Shown: positions 1 through 9,182, counted from the first letter of the stretch. The stretch is DNA of 64,000 nt from Rhodopirellula baltica SH 1 (GCF_000196115.1 NC_005027.1:6630001-6694000); one strand, 5' to 3'. Made by a program: numbers and translations. The notes: a model not told the origin generated them from the letters alone.

Positions 1-1
1 T

Positions 2-1774
2 CCTCGTGTCGTTGCCCATCCGGCGATCGAAGAGTACGGGATCGTTTCTTACGCCGGATTTCCCATTCGAACGCGATCGGGGGAAGTGCTCGGTACGCTT
101 TGCGTCGTCGATATCGTTCCACGTGAATGGACCGAAGACGAGCTGGAGACGCTGCGAGAGCTGTCGGCATCGGTCGAGTCAGAGATCGAATTGATCGCCG
201 CGGCGGAGCGGGAACGCGATCACGCTCGCATGTTCCAAACGATGATCCAAGCATCGCCGCTGTCGGTCATCGTCATGGACTACGATGGACGCGTGGAACT
301 TTGGAATGAAGCATCCGAAGCCATCTTCGGTTGGACCAGTGCCGAGGTGCTTGGGTATCCGTTGCCGATCATTCCCGATCACAAGCTGGACGAGTGCCAG
401 CGAATTCGAGACGCGGTGGGCGACGGGAGCGTGTTCCGCTGCGTGGACACATACCGTGCCAAGGGCGAGGATGCCAATGGTGAAAGGCGAACGGTGCACG
501 TCAATGTTTCCGCCGTTTCGTTGCACCGGTACGACGGGCACTCGGATCGAATTCTGCTGATCATCGATGACGTCACGCAGTCACACGCGGACACGCTCGA
601 ACGCGAGCGACTGTTTCGTGAATTGCAGAAAGAGAAGGCGTTGCTCAGTGAGATGGACGAACGCAAGAATCGTTTCCTCGCTCTGTTGGCTCACGAACTG
701 CGCAACCCGTTGACGCCGATCGGCAATGCCGTCGATCTGCTGCGTTTCGCGGCAAAGGATCCGAACCAAGTCAACGAGATCAGCACCGTTCTCGAGAGCC
801 AAGTCCACCAGTTGGTGCGATTGATCGATGACTTGATGGACGTTTCGCGGATCACACGGGGACGCATCGATTTGCAGCGGGAAACGGTTTCGATTCACGA
901 CATCGTTGCCAATTCTTGCCGAGCGGTGGAATCGTTGTGCAACGAGATGGGACATGAACTGATTCGACGAACCGATCCAGAGCAATCTCTCCACGTGCAT
1001 GGCGACTACGTGCGATTGACTCAGGTGGTGACCAATTTGCTGAACAACGCGTGCAAGTACACACCGCCGAGCGGTCGCATTGAGATCTCATGCGGACAGG
1101 TCGACGGCCAGGTGGAAATCGCGGTCAAGGACAACGGGGTTGGCATCCCACCGGAACACCGCAAGGGCATCTTTGAGATGTTCACTCAGGTGGATGAGAC
1201 GTTGAAGGACAGTCGCGGCGGGCTGGGGATTGGCCTGACCTTAGTCAAGCAATTGGTCGAGCTGCACGGTGGGAGGGTTTCGTTGGTGGACAGCGACGAC
1301 ACGTCGACCGGAAGCGAGTTTCGGATTCACTTGCCGTGTTTGGATGCCAAACCGAACGAGCCAAAAACGATCGTCGAAGAAGACAGGCCGACGCGACGTT
1401 TTCGGGTGTTGGTGGTCGATGATGTCCCCGCGATCGCGAAAATGTTCACGATGTTGGTTGGTGCGATGGGGCACGAGGTGCATTCAGCCCCCAGTGCACC
1501 CGAAGGCATTGAGCTCGCTCGCGAGTTGCGGCCCGACATTGTCTTTTCTGACATCTGCATGCCGGACATGGACGGTTACGAGCTAGCACGACAGTTCCGT
1601 AGCTTGTCGGAATTGGATTCCAGCATGCTGATCGCGATGACCGGCAACGGACAACCCGAAGACATTCGGATGGCCATGGAAGCGGGCTTTGACAGGCACG
1701 TCACAAAACCCGCTTCGGTCCAGCGTTTACGCGAGATCTTTCAAGAGCTGGAATCACGTCGCGAGATGAAGTGA
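2..1774 (+). CDS. Hybrid sensor histidine kinase / response regulator (5' truncated)
   Basis: The reading frame is open to the left edge, so the N-terminus lies outside the window. The first ~60 codons are the end of a GAF domain (GEVLGTLCVVD, PREWTEDEL). A PAS domain follows (about 230-590), with the typical VIVMDYDGRVELWNEASE start. Next come a HisKA domain with the phospho-accepting His in LLAHELRNPLTP and an HATPase_c domain with N box (NNACKYT), G1 (DNGVGIP) and G2 (GLGIGL). A C-terminal receiver has acidic DD (VVDD), phospho-Asp in FSDICMPDMDG and Lys in VTKPAS. It should autophosphorylate and pass phosphate to its own receiver. The cue is unknown. No membrane segment is seen in the part present. 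It converges with the POT transporter gene and is separated from it by a strong hairpin. Confidence 0.93.
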   Translation, partial: PRVVAHPAIEEYGIVSYAGFPIRTRSGEVLGTLCVVDIVPREWTEDELETLRELSASVESEIELIAAAERERDHARMFQTMIQASPLSVIVMDYDGRVELWNEASEAIFGWTSAEVLGYPLPIIPDHKLDECQRIRDAVGDGSVFRCVDTYRAKGEDANGERRTVHVNVSAVSLHRYDGHSDRILLIIDDVTQSHADTLERERLFRELQKEKALLSEMDERKNRFLALLAHELRNPLTPIGNAVDLLRFAAKDPNQVNEISTVLESQVHQLVRLIDDLMDVSRITRGRIDLQRETVSIHDIVANSCRAVESLCNEMGHELIRRTDPEQSLHVHGDYVRLTQVVTNLLNNACKYTPPSGRIEISCGQVDGQVEIAVKDNGVGIPPEHRKGIFEMFTQVDETLKDSRGGLGIGLTLVKQLVELHGGRVSLVDSDDTSTGSEFRIHLPCLDAKPNEPKTIVEEDRPTRRFRVLVVDDVPAIAKMFTMLVGAMGHEVHSAPSAPEGIELARELRPDIVFSDICMPDMDGYELARQFRSLSELDSSMLIAMTGNGQPEDIRMAMEAGFDRHVTKPASVQRLREIFQELESRREMK

Positions 1775-1788
1775 TCACCGAACAACTC

Positions 1789-1822
1789 TTCGCCACGGTT
1801 CATTGATTCAAACCGTGGCGAA
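1789..1822. terminator. Hairpin between convergent genes
   Basis: A perfect 12-bp stem (TTCGCCACGGTT / AACCGTGGCGAA) with a 10-nt loop lies 14 nt after the kinase stop and 35 nt after the transporter stop. There is no U tract on either strand, so intrinsic termination is plausible but not certain. The convergent position favours a bidirectional terminator. Confidence 0.65.
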
Positions 1823-1857
1823 TGCTGTTCATCGATGACGTCGCTCGGACAGCAACC

Positions 1858-3915
1858 TCAAGTTGAGATGGCTTCGTCGGCGAGAGCTTCGGCTTCGTGT
1901 TCAGCGTCTTCTTCGTCTTGGATGTAGGTCTTCTCTTTGTAGAGATAACCGACGGGGACGAACAAGATGGCGGTGACGAAGATGCACGTGGTCCAGAACC
2001 AGAAGTAAGCGGCACCTTCGAGGAGCGTGCGACCGCCGATTGCGTAGTCGCGTGAGAGTTTGGTCTCGTCACCGCCTCCACGCTCGCTGATCAACTTGCT
2101 TTTGACGGTTTCCGCTTTGTTGGGATCGCCTTCGGATTCGATGGCGATCTTTTGGCGTTCGAGCCAGTTGAAGGTTGGGGCGTCGGTGTTCACTGTGTCC
2201 GACGTGTTGGCTCGGTCCACGGTGCCGGTCAGGGTTTCGTCCCACTGGGTATCGTTTTCACCATCCGCACCCGCTGAGACGAGTTGGTACTGGTCTCGCG
2301 AGAGCAATTTGTAGGTGATCGGATTGCCAAATGCGTCCTCAGCCCCGGCAACCAGCGGTTGAGCTTCCTCAACGCTCGGGAAGGCTCTGGTGGAGTCGTC
2401 CCCGGTTTGATCCAGGAAGTAGGCTTCGATCTTCTCCGCGACGGCGTTGAAGCTCGTCAGGGATGCGTTTTCGATCGAATCCAGCTTGCCTTCCTTGTTC
2501 AGCAGAAGGGTCGCGTCGTCCGGTGTTCCCAGAGTGTTGTCAGGGCCTAGCAGGGTCAGTTTTGGGGCGGCTGGATCATCGAGCTTCAGTTCGCCAACGA
2601 AGCTTCCGTTGTCCATTGGTTCCTTGGCATCCTCTTCGAGGTCGATGTCAGCGGCAAGAGATGCCGCAGCGGGGGTTTGGATGTAACGGTTAACCGTGGC
2701 GGTGAAGACATTGCCCATCGATACCGAGAACAGGAACACCGCCATCACGATGGACTTCATCGTTTTTGGGGCTTGCGTGTAAGCGAATTCCAGACAGGTG
2801 ATCGAGACCATCACCTCAGACGCGGTGAGCACGGCGTAGGCGAGGAATTGCCAACCGATGGAGGGTTGGCTGCCAGCGTCAACGCGTTCTTGAAGCAACG
2901 CGACGATCGCGAATCCGCCAATCATGACGAACAGGCCAAGACTGATTTTGCGGATGGGGGTGAGTGGAAAGACGCGGTCGATCGTGGGATAGATCAGGAA
3001 TTGGAACAACGGGATCAACGTGAGGACCAGGATTGGATTGATCGCCTGGATTTGCGACTCCAACCAGGTGTAGCCGAGCCATTCTCGATTCAAGTTTTTG
3101 GCTTGTAGAACCCAAGACGAACCGGTTTGATCAAACAACGCCCAGAACACGGCGACGAATGAGAAGATGATCATCAGTTTGGGGATCGAGGAGAACTTTT
3201 CCCAGGAGAGAAGTTCCTGCAAGAAGCGATAGCCACCGGGCCGGATGTGAACAAATTTGTGCCGTCCCATCCAGAACAACAGCGTCGCGATTGCCATCAA
3301 CACGCCGGGGATCCCGAAGGCCCAGTGCGGTCCGTAGTGTTCGAGGACCCAAGGTGTCAGCAACGTCGAGATGAACGAGCCGAAGTTGATGCTGAAGTAA
3401 AACCACTGGTACACCTTCGTCAGCATGTGCGAGTTCGATTTGCCGAACTGATCCCCGACGTGAGCTGAGACGCAAGGTTTGATTCCGCCCGAGCCGATTG
3501 ATATCAGCAGCAAGCCGGCGAACAGCCACATGCCCGCGGACATCGGTGGCGAGCCCATCAATGCGAGAGCACCGTGGCCGATGCAGTAGACGATCGAGAG
3601 GTAAAGGATCGTTCGATACTTCCCCAGGAAGATGTCCGACAGCAACGCACCGATCACGGGAAAGAAGTACGCCGCGGCGGTGAACGTGTGGTAGTGCTCT
3701 GTCGCCTCGGCGTTGCTCATGCCTTGGTTCGTGGCCGCGCTGCTCATCCAGTGCAGGTAGTCGACCATGAACACGGTCAGGATGGCTTTCATGCCATAGA
3801 AGCTGAAACGTTCAGCCGCTTCGTTGCCGATGATGTAAGGGATGCCGGGCGGCATGCCCGTGGTCGCTTGGGGGCGATCGTTGTAGGCGGAAGGTGACGT
3901 ATCGGGTGTCGACAT
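1858..3915 (-). CDS. POT/PTR2 family proton-dependent oligopeptide transporter with large insertion
   Basis: This is an inner-membrane MFS peptide:H+ symporter (685 aa from ATG at 3915; a TTG lies just upstream). Family hallmarks are NEAAERFSFYGMKAIL at the N-terminus, the GALLSDIFLGKYRTI loop and the GSGGIKPCVSAHVGDQF signature. It is longer than the usual 450-550 aa. A hydrophilic stretch of about 220 residues (409-628) interrupts the last helices, and one more TM segment follows (about 637-660) before an acidic tail. Inside the insert, GNPITYKLLSRDQYQLVSAG followed by ADGENDTQW resembles the C-terminal part of GspG-type pseudopilins. The insert's role is unknown. The gene is monocistronic and ends at a hairpin. 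Confidence 0.9.
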   Translation of the reverse strand: MSTPDTSPSAYNDRPQATTGMPPGIPYIIGNEAAERFSFYGMKAILTVFMVDYLHWMSSAATNQGMSNAEATEHYHTFTAAAYFFPVIGALLSDIFLGKYRTILYLSIVYCIGHGALALMGSPPMSAGMWLFAGLLLISIGSGGIKPCVSAHVGDQFGKSNSHMLTKVYQWFYFSINFGSFISTLLTPWVLEHYGPHWAFGIPGVLMAIATLLFWMGRHKFVHIRPGGYRFLQELLSWEKFSSIPKLMIIFSFVAVFWALFDQTGSSWVLQAKNLNREWLGYTWLESQIQAINPILVLTLIPLFQFLIYPTIDRVFPLTPIRKISLGLFVMIGGFAIVALLQERVDAGSQPSIGWQFLAYAVLTASEVMVSITCLEFAYTQAPKTMKSIVMAVFLFSVSMGNVFTATVNRYIQTPAAASLAADIDLEEDAKEPMDNGSFVGELKLDDPAAPKLTLLGPDNTLGTPDDATLLLNKEGKLDSIENASLTSFNAVAEKIEAYFLDQTGDDSTRAFPSVEEAQPLVAGAEDAFGNPITYKLLSRDQYQLVSAGADGENDTQWDETLTGTVDRANTSDTVNTDAPTFNWLERQKIAIESEGDPNKAETVKSKLISERGGGDETKLSRDYAIGGRTLLEGAAYFWFWTTCIFVTAILFVPVGYLYKEKTYIQDEEDAEHEAEALADEAIST

Positions 3916-4272
3916 CAAGCAGGTTCCGTTGGATTGGCACGGATGGGCGAACAGGCCCTGTGGACGTCAGCGAGGAAGGGGTGATGGAGGAGCTGACAGA
4001 GGCCAAATTAAGCCGCTCGAGGCGGCCAAACCAGTCCCCGCGGCGATTAAATGGCCCTGGAAATCAACGTTTCAGGCGAAGCGAGATTTTGGGGCTCAAT
4101 TGCACGCCAAGCGTCGCGACACGGTGGTTGGTAGCGCCCTCTCGTTCTCCACTCCCTCGATTGAGCCAGGGCATAAAAAAAGCCACGTTCTCCAACTTGG
4201 AGCTCAACGTGGCTTGTCTAATTTGATTCACGAATGGTCGACGAACCTGATTGGTCGCCGGATTCGATCGGC
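3916..4272. other. Intergenic region, transporter promoter side and histone-gene terminator
   Basis: About 357 bases without a convincing gene. Short open frames on the plus strand here lack family signatures. The stretch must carry the minus-strand promoter of the peptide transporter, but I could not pick out a clear -35/-10 pair. Its right half holds the terminator of the histone-like gene. Confidence 0.6.
4174..4215 (-). terminator. Intrinsic terminator of histone-like gene
   Basis: On the minus strand AGCCACGTT / AACGTGGCT forms a 9-bp outer stem (4181-4189 with 4206-4214), with an inner CTCCAA/TTGGAG pairing. It is followed by a run of seven T (4174-4180). It lies about 60 nt downstream of the histone-like stop codon. 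Confidence 0.85.
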
Positions 4273-4533
4273 TTAGCGTCGTTTCTTCTTCGCAACTTTC
4301 TTCTTGGTTGCCTTCTTTTTGGCGACCTTCTTCTTGGTTGCTTTCTTGACGGCTTTCTTCTTTACAGCCTTCTTCTTGGTTGCCTTGCGAGCGGTTTTCT
4401 TGACGCCCTTCTTCGCAGCCTTCTTCTTAACGGCTTTCTTCTTGACTGCCTTGCGAGCGGTCTTCTTGGCTGCCTTCACGCTCTTTTTAGCAGCGCGTTT
4501 GACGGTCTTCTTGGTTGCTTTTTTCTTGGCCAC
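4273..4533 (-). CDS. Histone H1-like lysine-rich DNA-binding protein
   Basis: A very basic 86-aa protein made almost only of K, A, V, T and R in degenerate AKKKA / VKKKA / KKATKK repeats, ending KKRR. This composition matches the C-terminal tail of histone H1 and bacterial Hc1/AlgP-like proteins, which bind DNA non-specifically and help compact the nucleoid. I chose the GTG at 4533 because GGAGGAA sits 5-11 nt upstream. An in-frame ATG at 4593 would add 20 non-repetitive residues and has no Shine-Dalgarno. There is no globular domain. The gene is flanked by a strong terminator and by an unusual non-coding block on its 5' side. Confidence 0.85.
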   Translation of the reverse strand: MAKKKATKKTVKRAAKKSVKAAKKTARKAVKKKAVKKKAAKKGVKKTARKATKKKAVKKKAVKKATKKKVAKKKATKKKVAKKKRR

Positions 4534-5355
4534 GTTCTTCCTCCGCGAGAAAGGAACTGTTGCTGAGTCATTGTGACTTGCGAGCTGTGACATCGATTCG
4601 GTCAGCGCGATTGCGTCGACATCTTCGTCGTCAAAGTTGATTGCAAGTCACCGGCCACGGCTCAACAACAATCAATGGTGATCGATTCCATCCGCTTCGA
4701 TGATCCTCATCGACCTTGCAAACAAAAACGATCGTTAGTACGTGCGCGTAACTGTACGCGCTTCGCTGGATTCCGCAACATGTTTTCGTGAAAAAACCGC
4801 TTGCGTCGCCAACAAAATTTGCTACGGCAAACGCATTTTTTGCATGTTGTTTCACTTCGTTCGTGATGATGCGCATGTGTTGTTGCCATCAACGATCAAG
4901 TCAACGTTGCAACGTCGATTGCAAACAAGTGCGGTAACACTTGGCTTTTTCAATGTTTTTGCAGTAACACGCGTGCAACGTGTTGTTATCGCAACGCAAA
5001 CAAGCAGGCGGCGCGACATGTTTACACGACGCTAAATCATGCAACGAACACGCGTTTGAACAGCACAAAAAAAGTTTGAAAAAAACAACGCGTTGATCGC
5101 TCAAAACGGTCAATCAACGTCGAGTTGAAGACAAAAGTTGCGCACGAAGCGACGTGTTGAAGCGTTCGACACGCACATGTTTGCGCAGTGCAACACGTCT
5201 TGCGAAGTGTCTTCAATGACACCTGCGGATGTTTACCGTTGCATCGATCGGTGCTCACGCGATCGTTGATTGCATGTCACCAACATCGAGATGGTGGTGG
5301 TGAAGTGAAGCACCATGCAGACACGCTGCACGCGTGAGACACAAGCGAGTGCATG
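4534..5355. other. Long non-coding block of unusual composition
   Basis: About 820 bases without a credible gene. All frames give short Cys/His/Thr-rich translations with no family look. By eye the stretch is less GC-rich than its neighbours. It is dense in CAACG/CGTTG, GCAACG, ACGCG and short A or T runs, often as small inverted pairs such as CAACGTTGCAACGT near 4910-4925. It separates the histone-like gene from an M50 protease gene on the same strand. It must hold the histone promoter. No DnaA box of the TTATCCACA type was seen. Confidence 0.6.
4538..4544 (-). promoter_or_regulatory. Shine-Dalgarno deciding the GTG start of the histone-like gene
   Basis: Minus-strand GGAGGAA, followed by GAAC and then GTG. 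This is a strong ribosome-binding site for a GTG start and argues against the upstream ATG. Confidence 0.75.
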
Positions 5356-6156
5356 CTAGTAACGCGTCGGGCCTTGCAGCATTTGGTAGTTGCCCACCGC
5401 CAAAGACAAGAAAAGGATGCCAAGGAACATGTTTCCCGACGAAAAACCGTACGCCGTGCAAGCACCACCGACGATCATGCTGATCCACAGCCATGTGTCC
5501 GTTTGACCGCCGCCCATCATCACCAACGACCGCATGATTCGGCCTCCATCGAGCGGGAAGACTGGGATCAAATTCAACACCGCCCAAATCACGCTTGGCC
5601 ACACGTAAAACGTGACCAACGCGAATAGTCCGACGCTCTCGAAGTCATTCCCTTCCAGGATGCCGGGGATGGAACTCAACGGATACGGCATCAACGCGAA
5701 GGCCATGACGCTGTACCCCATCGCTTTGACAACAGCGACCATCACAGCGGCCGATGCCAACTGGGCAAGCGGGCCTGCCAGTGCGATCCAGAGTTCCGCG
5801 GCGGGACTGAGTCGCGGTGGAGCAAATGACGAGGCGAAACCACCGTAGTTGTTGGTGGTTCGAGGTACCGCGAGACCGCCGAAGTGATACAAAACCACCG
5901 ACGATTCGACACCAAATTGACGAAACGCGAATGCGTGTCCGAGTTCGTGAATCAGGATCGAAAACAGCATGCAAAGTGCCCACAGCAACAACAACGGGAG
6001 ACGCCCGGGGCTGCCCTCCATCCTGTCGAAGAATTGCACCAAGCTCCAACCAAACACCGCCGCACCCAGCCAGAACGTCCAGGCGATTCGGATCGGAAAT
6101 CCAAACAACTGGAAGTTCACGTCGTAAGGACTTTCGTCGGGTTGTTGAAGCAGCAT
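5356..6156 (-). CDS. M50 family membrane metalloprotease (site-2 protease-like)
   Basis: A 266-aa polytopic membrane protein that should cleave peptide bonds within or near the membrane. It has the zinc motif HELGH (residues 70-74) inside a hydrophobic segment and the second metal motif NLIPVFPLDGGR (195-206, Asp203 as ligand). There are about six hydrophobic segments, and no PDZ or CBS domain. It is close to the Rv0359/SpoIVFB-like short S2P group common in planctomycetes. The substrate is unknown. A hairpin 54 nt upstream of its start probably ends the preceding prolyl oligopeptidase transcript. Confidence 0.9.
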   Translation of the reverse strand: MLLQQPDESPYDVNFQLFGFPIRIAWTFWLGAAVFGWSLVQFFDRMEGSPGRLPLLLLWALCMLFSILIHELGHAFAFRQFGVESSVVLYHFGGLAVPRTTNNYGGFASSFAPPRLSPAAELWIALAGPLAQLASAAVMVAVVKAMGYSVMAFALMPYPLSSIPGILEGNDFESVGLFALVTFYVWPSVIWAVLNLIPVFPLDGGRIMRSLVMMGGGQTDTWLWISMIVGGACTAYGFSSGNMFLGILFLSLAVGNYQMLQGPTRY

Positions 6157-6203
6157 CGGATTGGTGGGCAGGTGAGATTGGGGGAAGTGTGTTGAGCTTG
6201 ATG

Positions 6204-6241
6204 AAACAACGCACGCGGTGGGGCGTTCCCATCCGCGTGCG
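6204..6241 (-). terminator. GC-rich hairpin after prolyl oligopeptidase gene
   Basis: CGCACGCGG / CCGCGTGCG forms a 9-bp stem (6210-6218 with 6233-6241) with further GGG/CCC pairing inside. On the minus strand it is followed by TTGTTT. It lies between the peptidase stop (6309) and the M50 start (6156). A second weaker hairpin (6263-6300) precedes it. Confidence 0.6.
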
Positions 6242-6308
6242 ATGATTTCATTGGATGAATTGGTTCAAGCAGTGTTCATCTTCGGATGAGGCTGCTGAAC
6301 AACCAAGA

Positions 6309-8546
6309 TCACTTCAAGTTTTCGAGCAAGAAAGACCAAAGGTCAGCGTACTCGTCGATCTTTTTGCTGGTCGGAGTACCCGCACCGTGACCGGCACGTG
6401 TTTCAATCCGAATCAACGTTGGGTTGTCGCACGATTGAGCCGCTTGCAGTGCCGCGGCGAATTTGAAACTGTGCCCCGGAACGACGCGGTCGTCTCGATC
6501 CGCCGTGGTCACCATCGTGGCTGGGTAGCATGTCCCAGGTTTCAAATTGTGCAACGGGCTGTACGACAACAGGTTGTCGATTTGTGTCTCATCGTCGCTG
6601 CTTCCAAACTCACTGACCCAAGCCCAGCCGATCGTGAATTTGTGGTAACGCAACATGTCCATCACACCGACCGCGGGCAAGCATGCACCGAACAGGTCGG
6701 GGCGCTGAGTCATCACCGCACCGATCAGCAAACCACCGTTGCTGCCGCCACGCACGCCCAGTCGCTCGCGGCTGGTCAGCCCCATGTCGATCAGGTGTTC
6801 AGCTGCTGCGATGAAGTCGTCGAAGACGTTTTGTTTCTTCAATTGCATGCCGGCTTCGTGCCATTCGCGACCGTACTCGCCACCACCTCGCAGGTTTGCC
6901 ACGGCGTACACGCCACCGGCGTCCAACCAACCTGCGATGCCCGGCGAATACGACGGTGTCAGCGAGATGTTGAACCCACCGTAAGCGTACAGCAACGTGC
7001 GGTTGCTGCCGTCCATGGGCGCGTCTTTGTGACGCGTGATCAGGATCGGAACCTTGGTGCCGTCTTTGCTGGTGCAGAAGACTTGTTCGGTGACGTATTG
7101 GCTGACGTCAAAGGCGACTTCGGGCATGATTGCCAGCTCGGATTTGCCCGTGGCCACGTCAACGCGGTGGATGCTCGGTGGCGTGACATAATTGGTGAAC
7201 GAAAAGAACGTCTCCTTGGCATCTTGTCGGCCTCCCAGGCCGCCCACGGAGCCCTTGCCGGGCAATTCCAGCGGTCCCATTGGAGATCCGTCGAGCGAGA
7301 ACCGTTCGACTTGGTTCAGAGCGTCGGCCAAGTAGTTGGCAAAGAACACCCCGCTGAGCAACGAGACATGCTCCAGAACGTGTTCGCTTTGGGGGATGAC
7401 CTCTTCCCAGCCTGCTCGATCGGCGGGTTCATCAACGTTGTCGTCGGTGCGTTTGGCGTGTTCGGCCACGTCCAAGCTGATCACGCGGCGACGTGGGGCC
7501 TCGTGGTCGGTTAGGAAGTACAACGTGGAGCCTACCGAGCCGACGAAGCTGTAGTCGGCGTCGAAGCCCATGATCAATCCGCGAACGGGCGCGTCTTCGA
7601 TCGTCAGGTCTTGAATGAACACCTGAGTCTTTGGTTCAGTGCCTTTCCAATTGGAAATCACCAAATAGCGGCCGTCGTCGGTGACCGATGCACCAAAGCC
7701 CCACTTGGGATGGTCGGGACGTTTCATGACCAGTTTGTCTTCGGACTGGGGTGTGCCCAGTTCATGCAAGTACATCATTTGGTTGTCGTTCGTCCCGGTC
7801 AGCTCTTCGCCTTCGGCGGGTTCGGCATAACGGGAGTAGTAGAACCCGTCGCCGTCGGGCGTCCACGCGATGCCGCTGAACTTGGACCACTGAATCAAAT
7901 CATCGGTGTCTTTGCCGGTCGCCACTTCGCGGACACGCCAAGTTCGCCAATCGCTGCCACCATCGGCGATGGCATAGGCGAGGTACTTGCCGTCTTCGCT
8001 GGGCACCCAAGATGCGAGCGACATCGTGCCGTCTTCGCTCAGCTTGTTGGGATCCAGCAAGACTTCGCGGTTGGCTTCCCACTGGGACGGAGGCACATCG
8101 ACGGGGGTGCGATACAGAACGCTTTGGTTCTGCAGTCCATCATTGAAAGTGTAGAAGTACGTTTCACCTCGTTTGGCGGGCAAACCGGTTCGCGAATAGT
8201 CCCACAAAGCTTCCAAGCGTGCTCGCATCGATTCGCGTTGCGGCAAAGATTGCAAGTAGCTCTGCGTGACCTCGTTTTGAGCTTCGACCCAAGCCGCCGT
8301 TTCATCGCTTTCGACATCTTCCAACCAGCGATACGGATCCGCCACTTCGCGACCGTGGTAATCGTCAACGACTTCGTCACGACGGCTGACGGGATACTCC
8401 AATTTCATGCGTGAACTCGAGGCGGTGGGTTCGTCCGCCTTCGCGGCGGGATGGAACAGGGAACTGATGCAAAGTCCGGCGATGACGCTGGCGGAAAACG
8501 CCGCCAACGTCTTTCGAAGGCGGTCGTTGCGTAGGGAAACGGTCAT
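6309..8546 (-). CDS. Secreted prolyl oligopeptidase (S9A)
   Basis: A 745-aa serine peptidase that cuts short peptides after proline. The N-terminal part is the seven-bladed beta-propeller, opening with the family-typical YPVSRRDEVVDDYHG and DPYRWLED. The C-terminal alpha/beta hydrolase has the nucleophile in GGSNGG (Ser about 602), the Asp region TADRDDRVVP and His in RAGHGAG (about 720). The start MTVSLRN at 8546 gives a signal peptide (hydrophobic stretch followed by AAKADEP), so export to the periplasm is likely. An upstream start at 8588 would add 14 unhelpful residues. It lies about 100 nt downstream of the 8.6-15.3 kb operon on the same strand and might be partly co-transcribed. Confidence 0.94.
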   Translation of the reverse strand: MTVSLRNDRLRKTLAAFSASVIAGLCISSLFHPAAKADEPTASSSRMKLEYPVSRRDEVVDDYHGREVADPYRWLEDVESDETAAWVEAQNEVTQSYLQSLPQRESMRARLEALWDYSRTGLPAKRGETYFYTFNDGLQNQSVLYRTPVDVPPSQWEANREVLLDPNKLSEDGTMSLASWVPSEDGKYLAYAIADGGSDWRTWRVREVATGKDTDDLIQWSKFSGIAWTPDGDGFYYSRYAEPAEGEELTGTNDNQMMYLHELGTPQSEDKLVMKRPDHPKWGFGASVTDDGRYLVISNWKGTEPKTQVFIQDLTIEDAPVRGLIMGFDADYSFVGSVGSTLYFLTDHEAPRRRVISLDVAEHAKRTDDNVDEPADRAGWEEVIPQSEHVLEHVSLLSGVFFANYLADALNQVERFSLDGSPMGPLELPGKGSVGGLGGRQDAKETFFSFTNYVTPPSIHRVDVATGKSELAIMPEVAFDVSQYVTEQVFCTSKDGTKVPILITRHKDAPMDGSNRTLLYAYGGFNISLTPSYSPGIAGWLDAGGVYAVANLRGGGEYGREWHEAGMQLKKQNVFDDFIAAAEHLIDMGLTSRERLGVRGGSNGGLLIGAVMTQRPDLFGACLPAVGVMDMLRYHKFTIGWAWVSEFGSSDDETQIDNLLSYSPLHNLKPGTCYPATMVTTADRDDRVVPGHSFKFAAALQAAQSCDNPTLIRIETRAGHGAGTPTSKKIDEYADLWSFLLENLK

Positions 8547-8648
8547 GTTGAAAATCTCGTCGTACATCGTGGAACGCGGCGTAACCAAAAACGTTGCCGA
8601 AACGACACTGTGTGTTTCAGCGGGCGGGGATGTTTTGTTTGCGAGAAC

Positions 8649-9182
8649 CTAGAGCGTCGATTCCGTTGTCGCGCTGCCAGTTTCGTCGAACGGTCGTTCA
8701 ACCAGTTGTCGGCGTCGGTCAATTTCGTCCTCATCCACTCCAGATTGCCGAAGTTGTTCGAGCAGGAACTCTTCGGCCATTGCGATCGCGGATGGAGTGC
8801 GACTGATCCGAACCTTGATGCCACTGGAATCGCCCGGTGCGGCTTGGACGGCCGACAACAATGCTTCCAGTGCCAATGCCTGTCGTTGCTCCGGCTGATT
8901 CGAATTGGTGACGACGAGGTAGCTTTCGCCCTCGATCAAAACATCGACAATCTCGGGCGTCACCACCGGCAGCGGAGTTTCCGTGTCTGATTTGGTCTCG
9001 GTTTCCTCAGAGGTGTCTTCTTCCGAAGCGACGATCGCATCAAGGATGGCGGAAGAGCCATCGGGGTTGGTGGAAACGGACGGTGATTCACCGCTTCGAA
9101 ACCCCAGGCCAAAGTCGAGAAACTGACTGGCGATCAACAAAGCGATTCCACCGCCAACAGCCAACGGGATTCGTTTACGCAT
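8649..9182 (-). CDS. Small membrane-anchored protein of unknown function, last gene of operon
   Basis: 177 aa from ATG at 9182, chosen because it gives an 8-bp overlap with the preceding ExbD-like gene and puts a hydrophobic anchor at residues 5-25 (MRKRIPLAVGGGIALLIAS). The rest is an acidic, Glu/Thr/Ser-rich linker and then a compact domain (about 100-160) with LIEGESYLVV and an ELLLEQL-type helix. I do not recognise a family. Its position suggests it works with the ExbB/ExbD-like pair as a third, extracytoplasmic component. Confidence 0.75.
   Translation of the reverse strand: MRKRIPLAVGGGIALLIASQFLDFGLGFRSGESPSVSTNPDGSSAILDAIVASEEDTSEETETKSDTETPLPVVTPEIVDVLIEGESYLVVTNSNQPEQRQALALEALLSAVQAAPGDSSGIKVRISRTPSAIAMAEEFLLEQLRQSGVDEDEIDRRRQLVERPFDETGSATTESTL

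Noticed and set aside
4273-4533. Short tandem repeats that could suggest a CRISPR array
   Set aside because: Repeats are codon-level and in frame, encoding Lys/Ala motifs; there are no spacers.
4534-5355. Replication origin
   Set aside because: No DnaA boxes of the TTATCCACA type seen and no dnaA, dnaN or gidA gene nearby; kept only as unexplained non-coding DNA.
6255-8414. Long plus-strand frames of over 250 codons opposite the prolyl oligopeptidase gene
   Set aside because: They mirror codons of a clear enzyme with all catalytic motifs; translations have no recognisable family.
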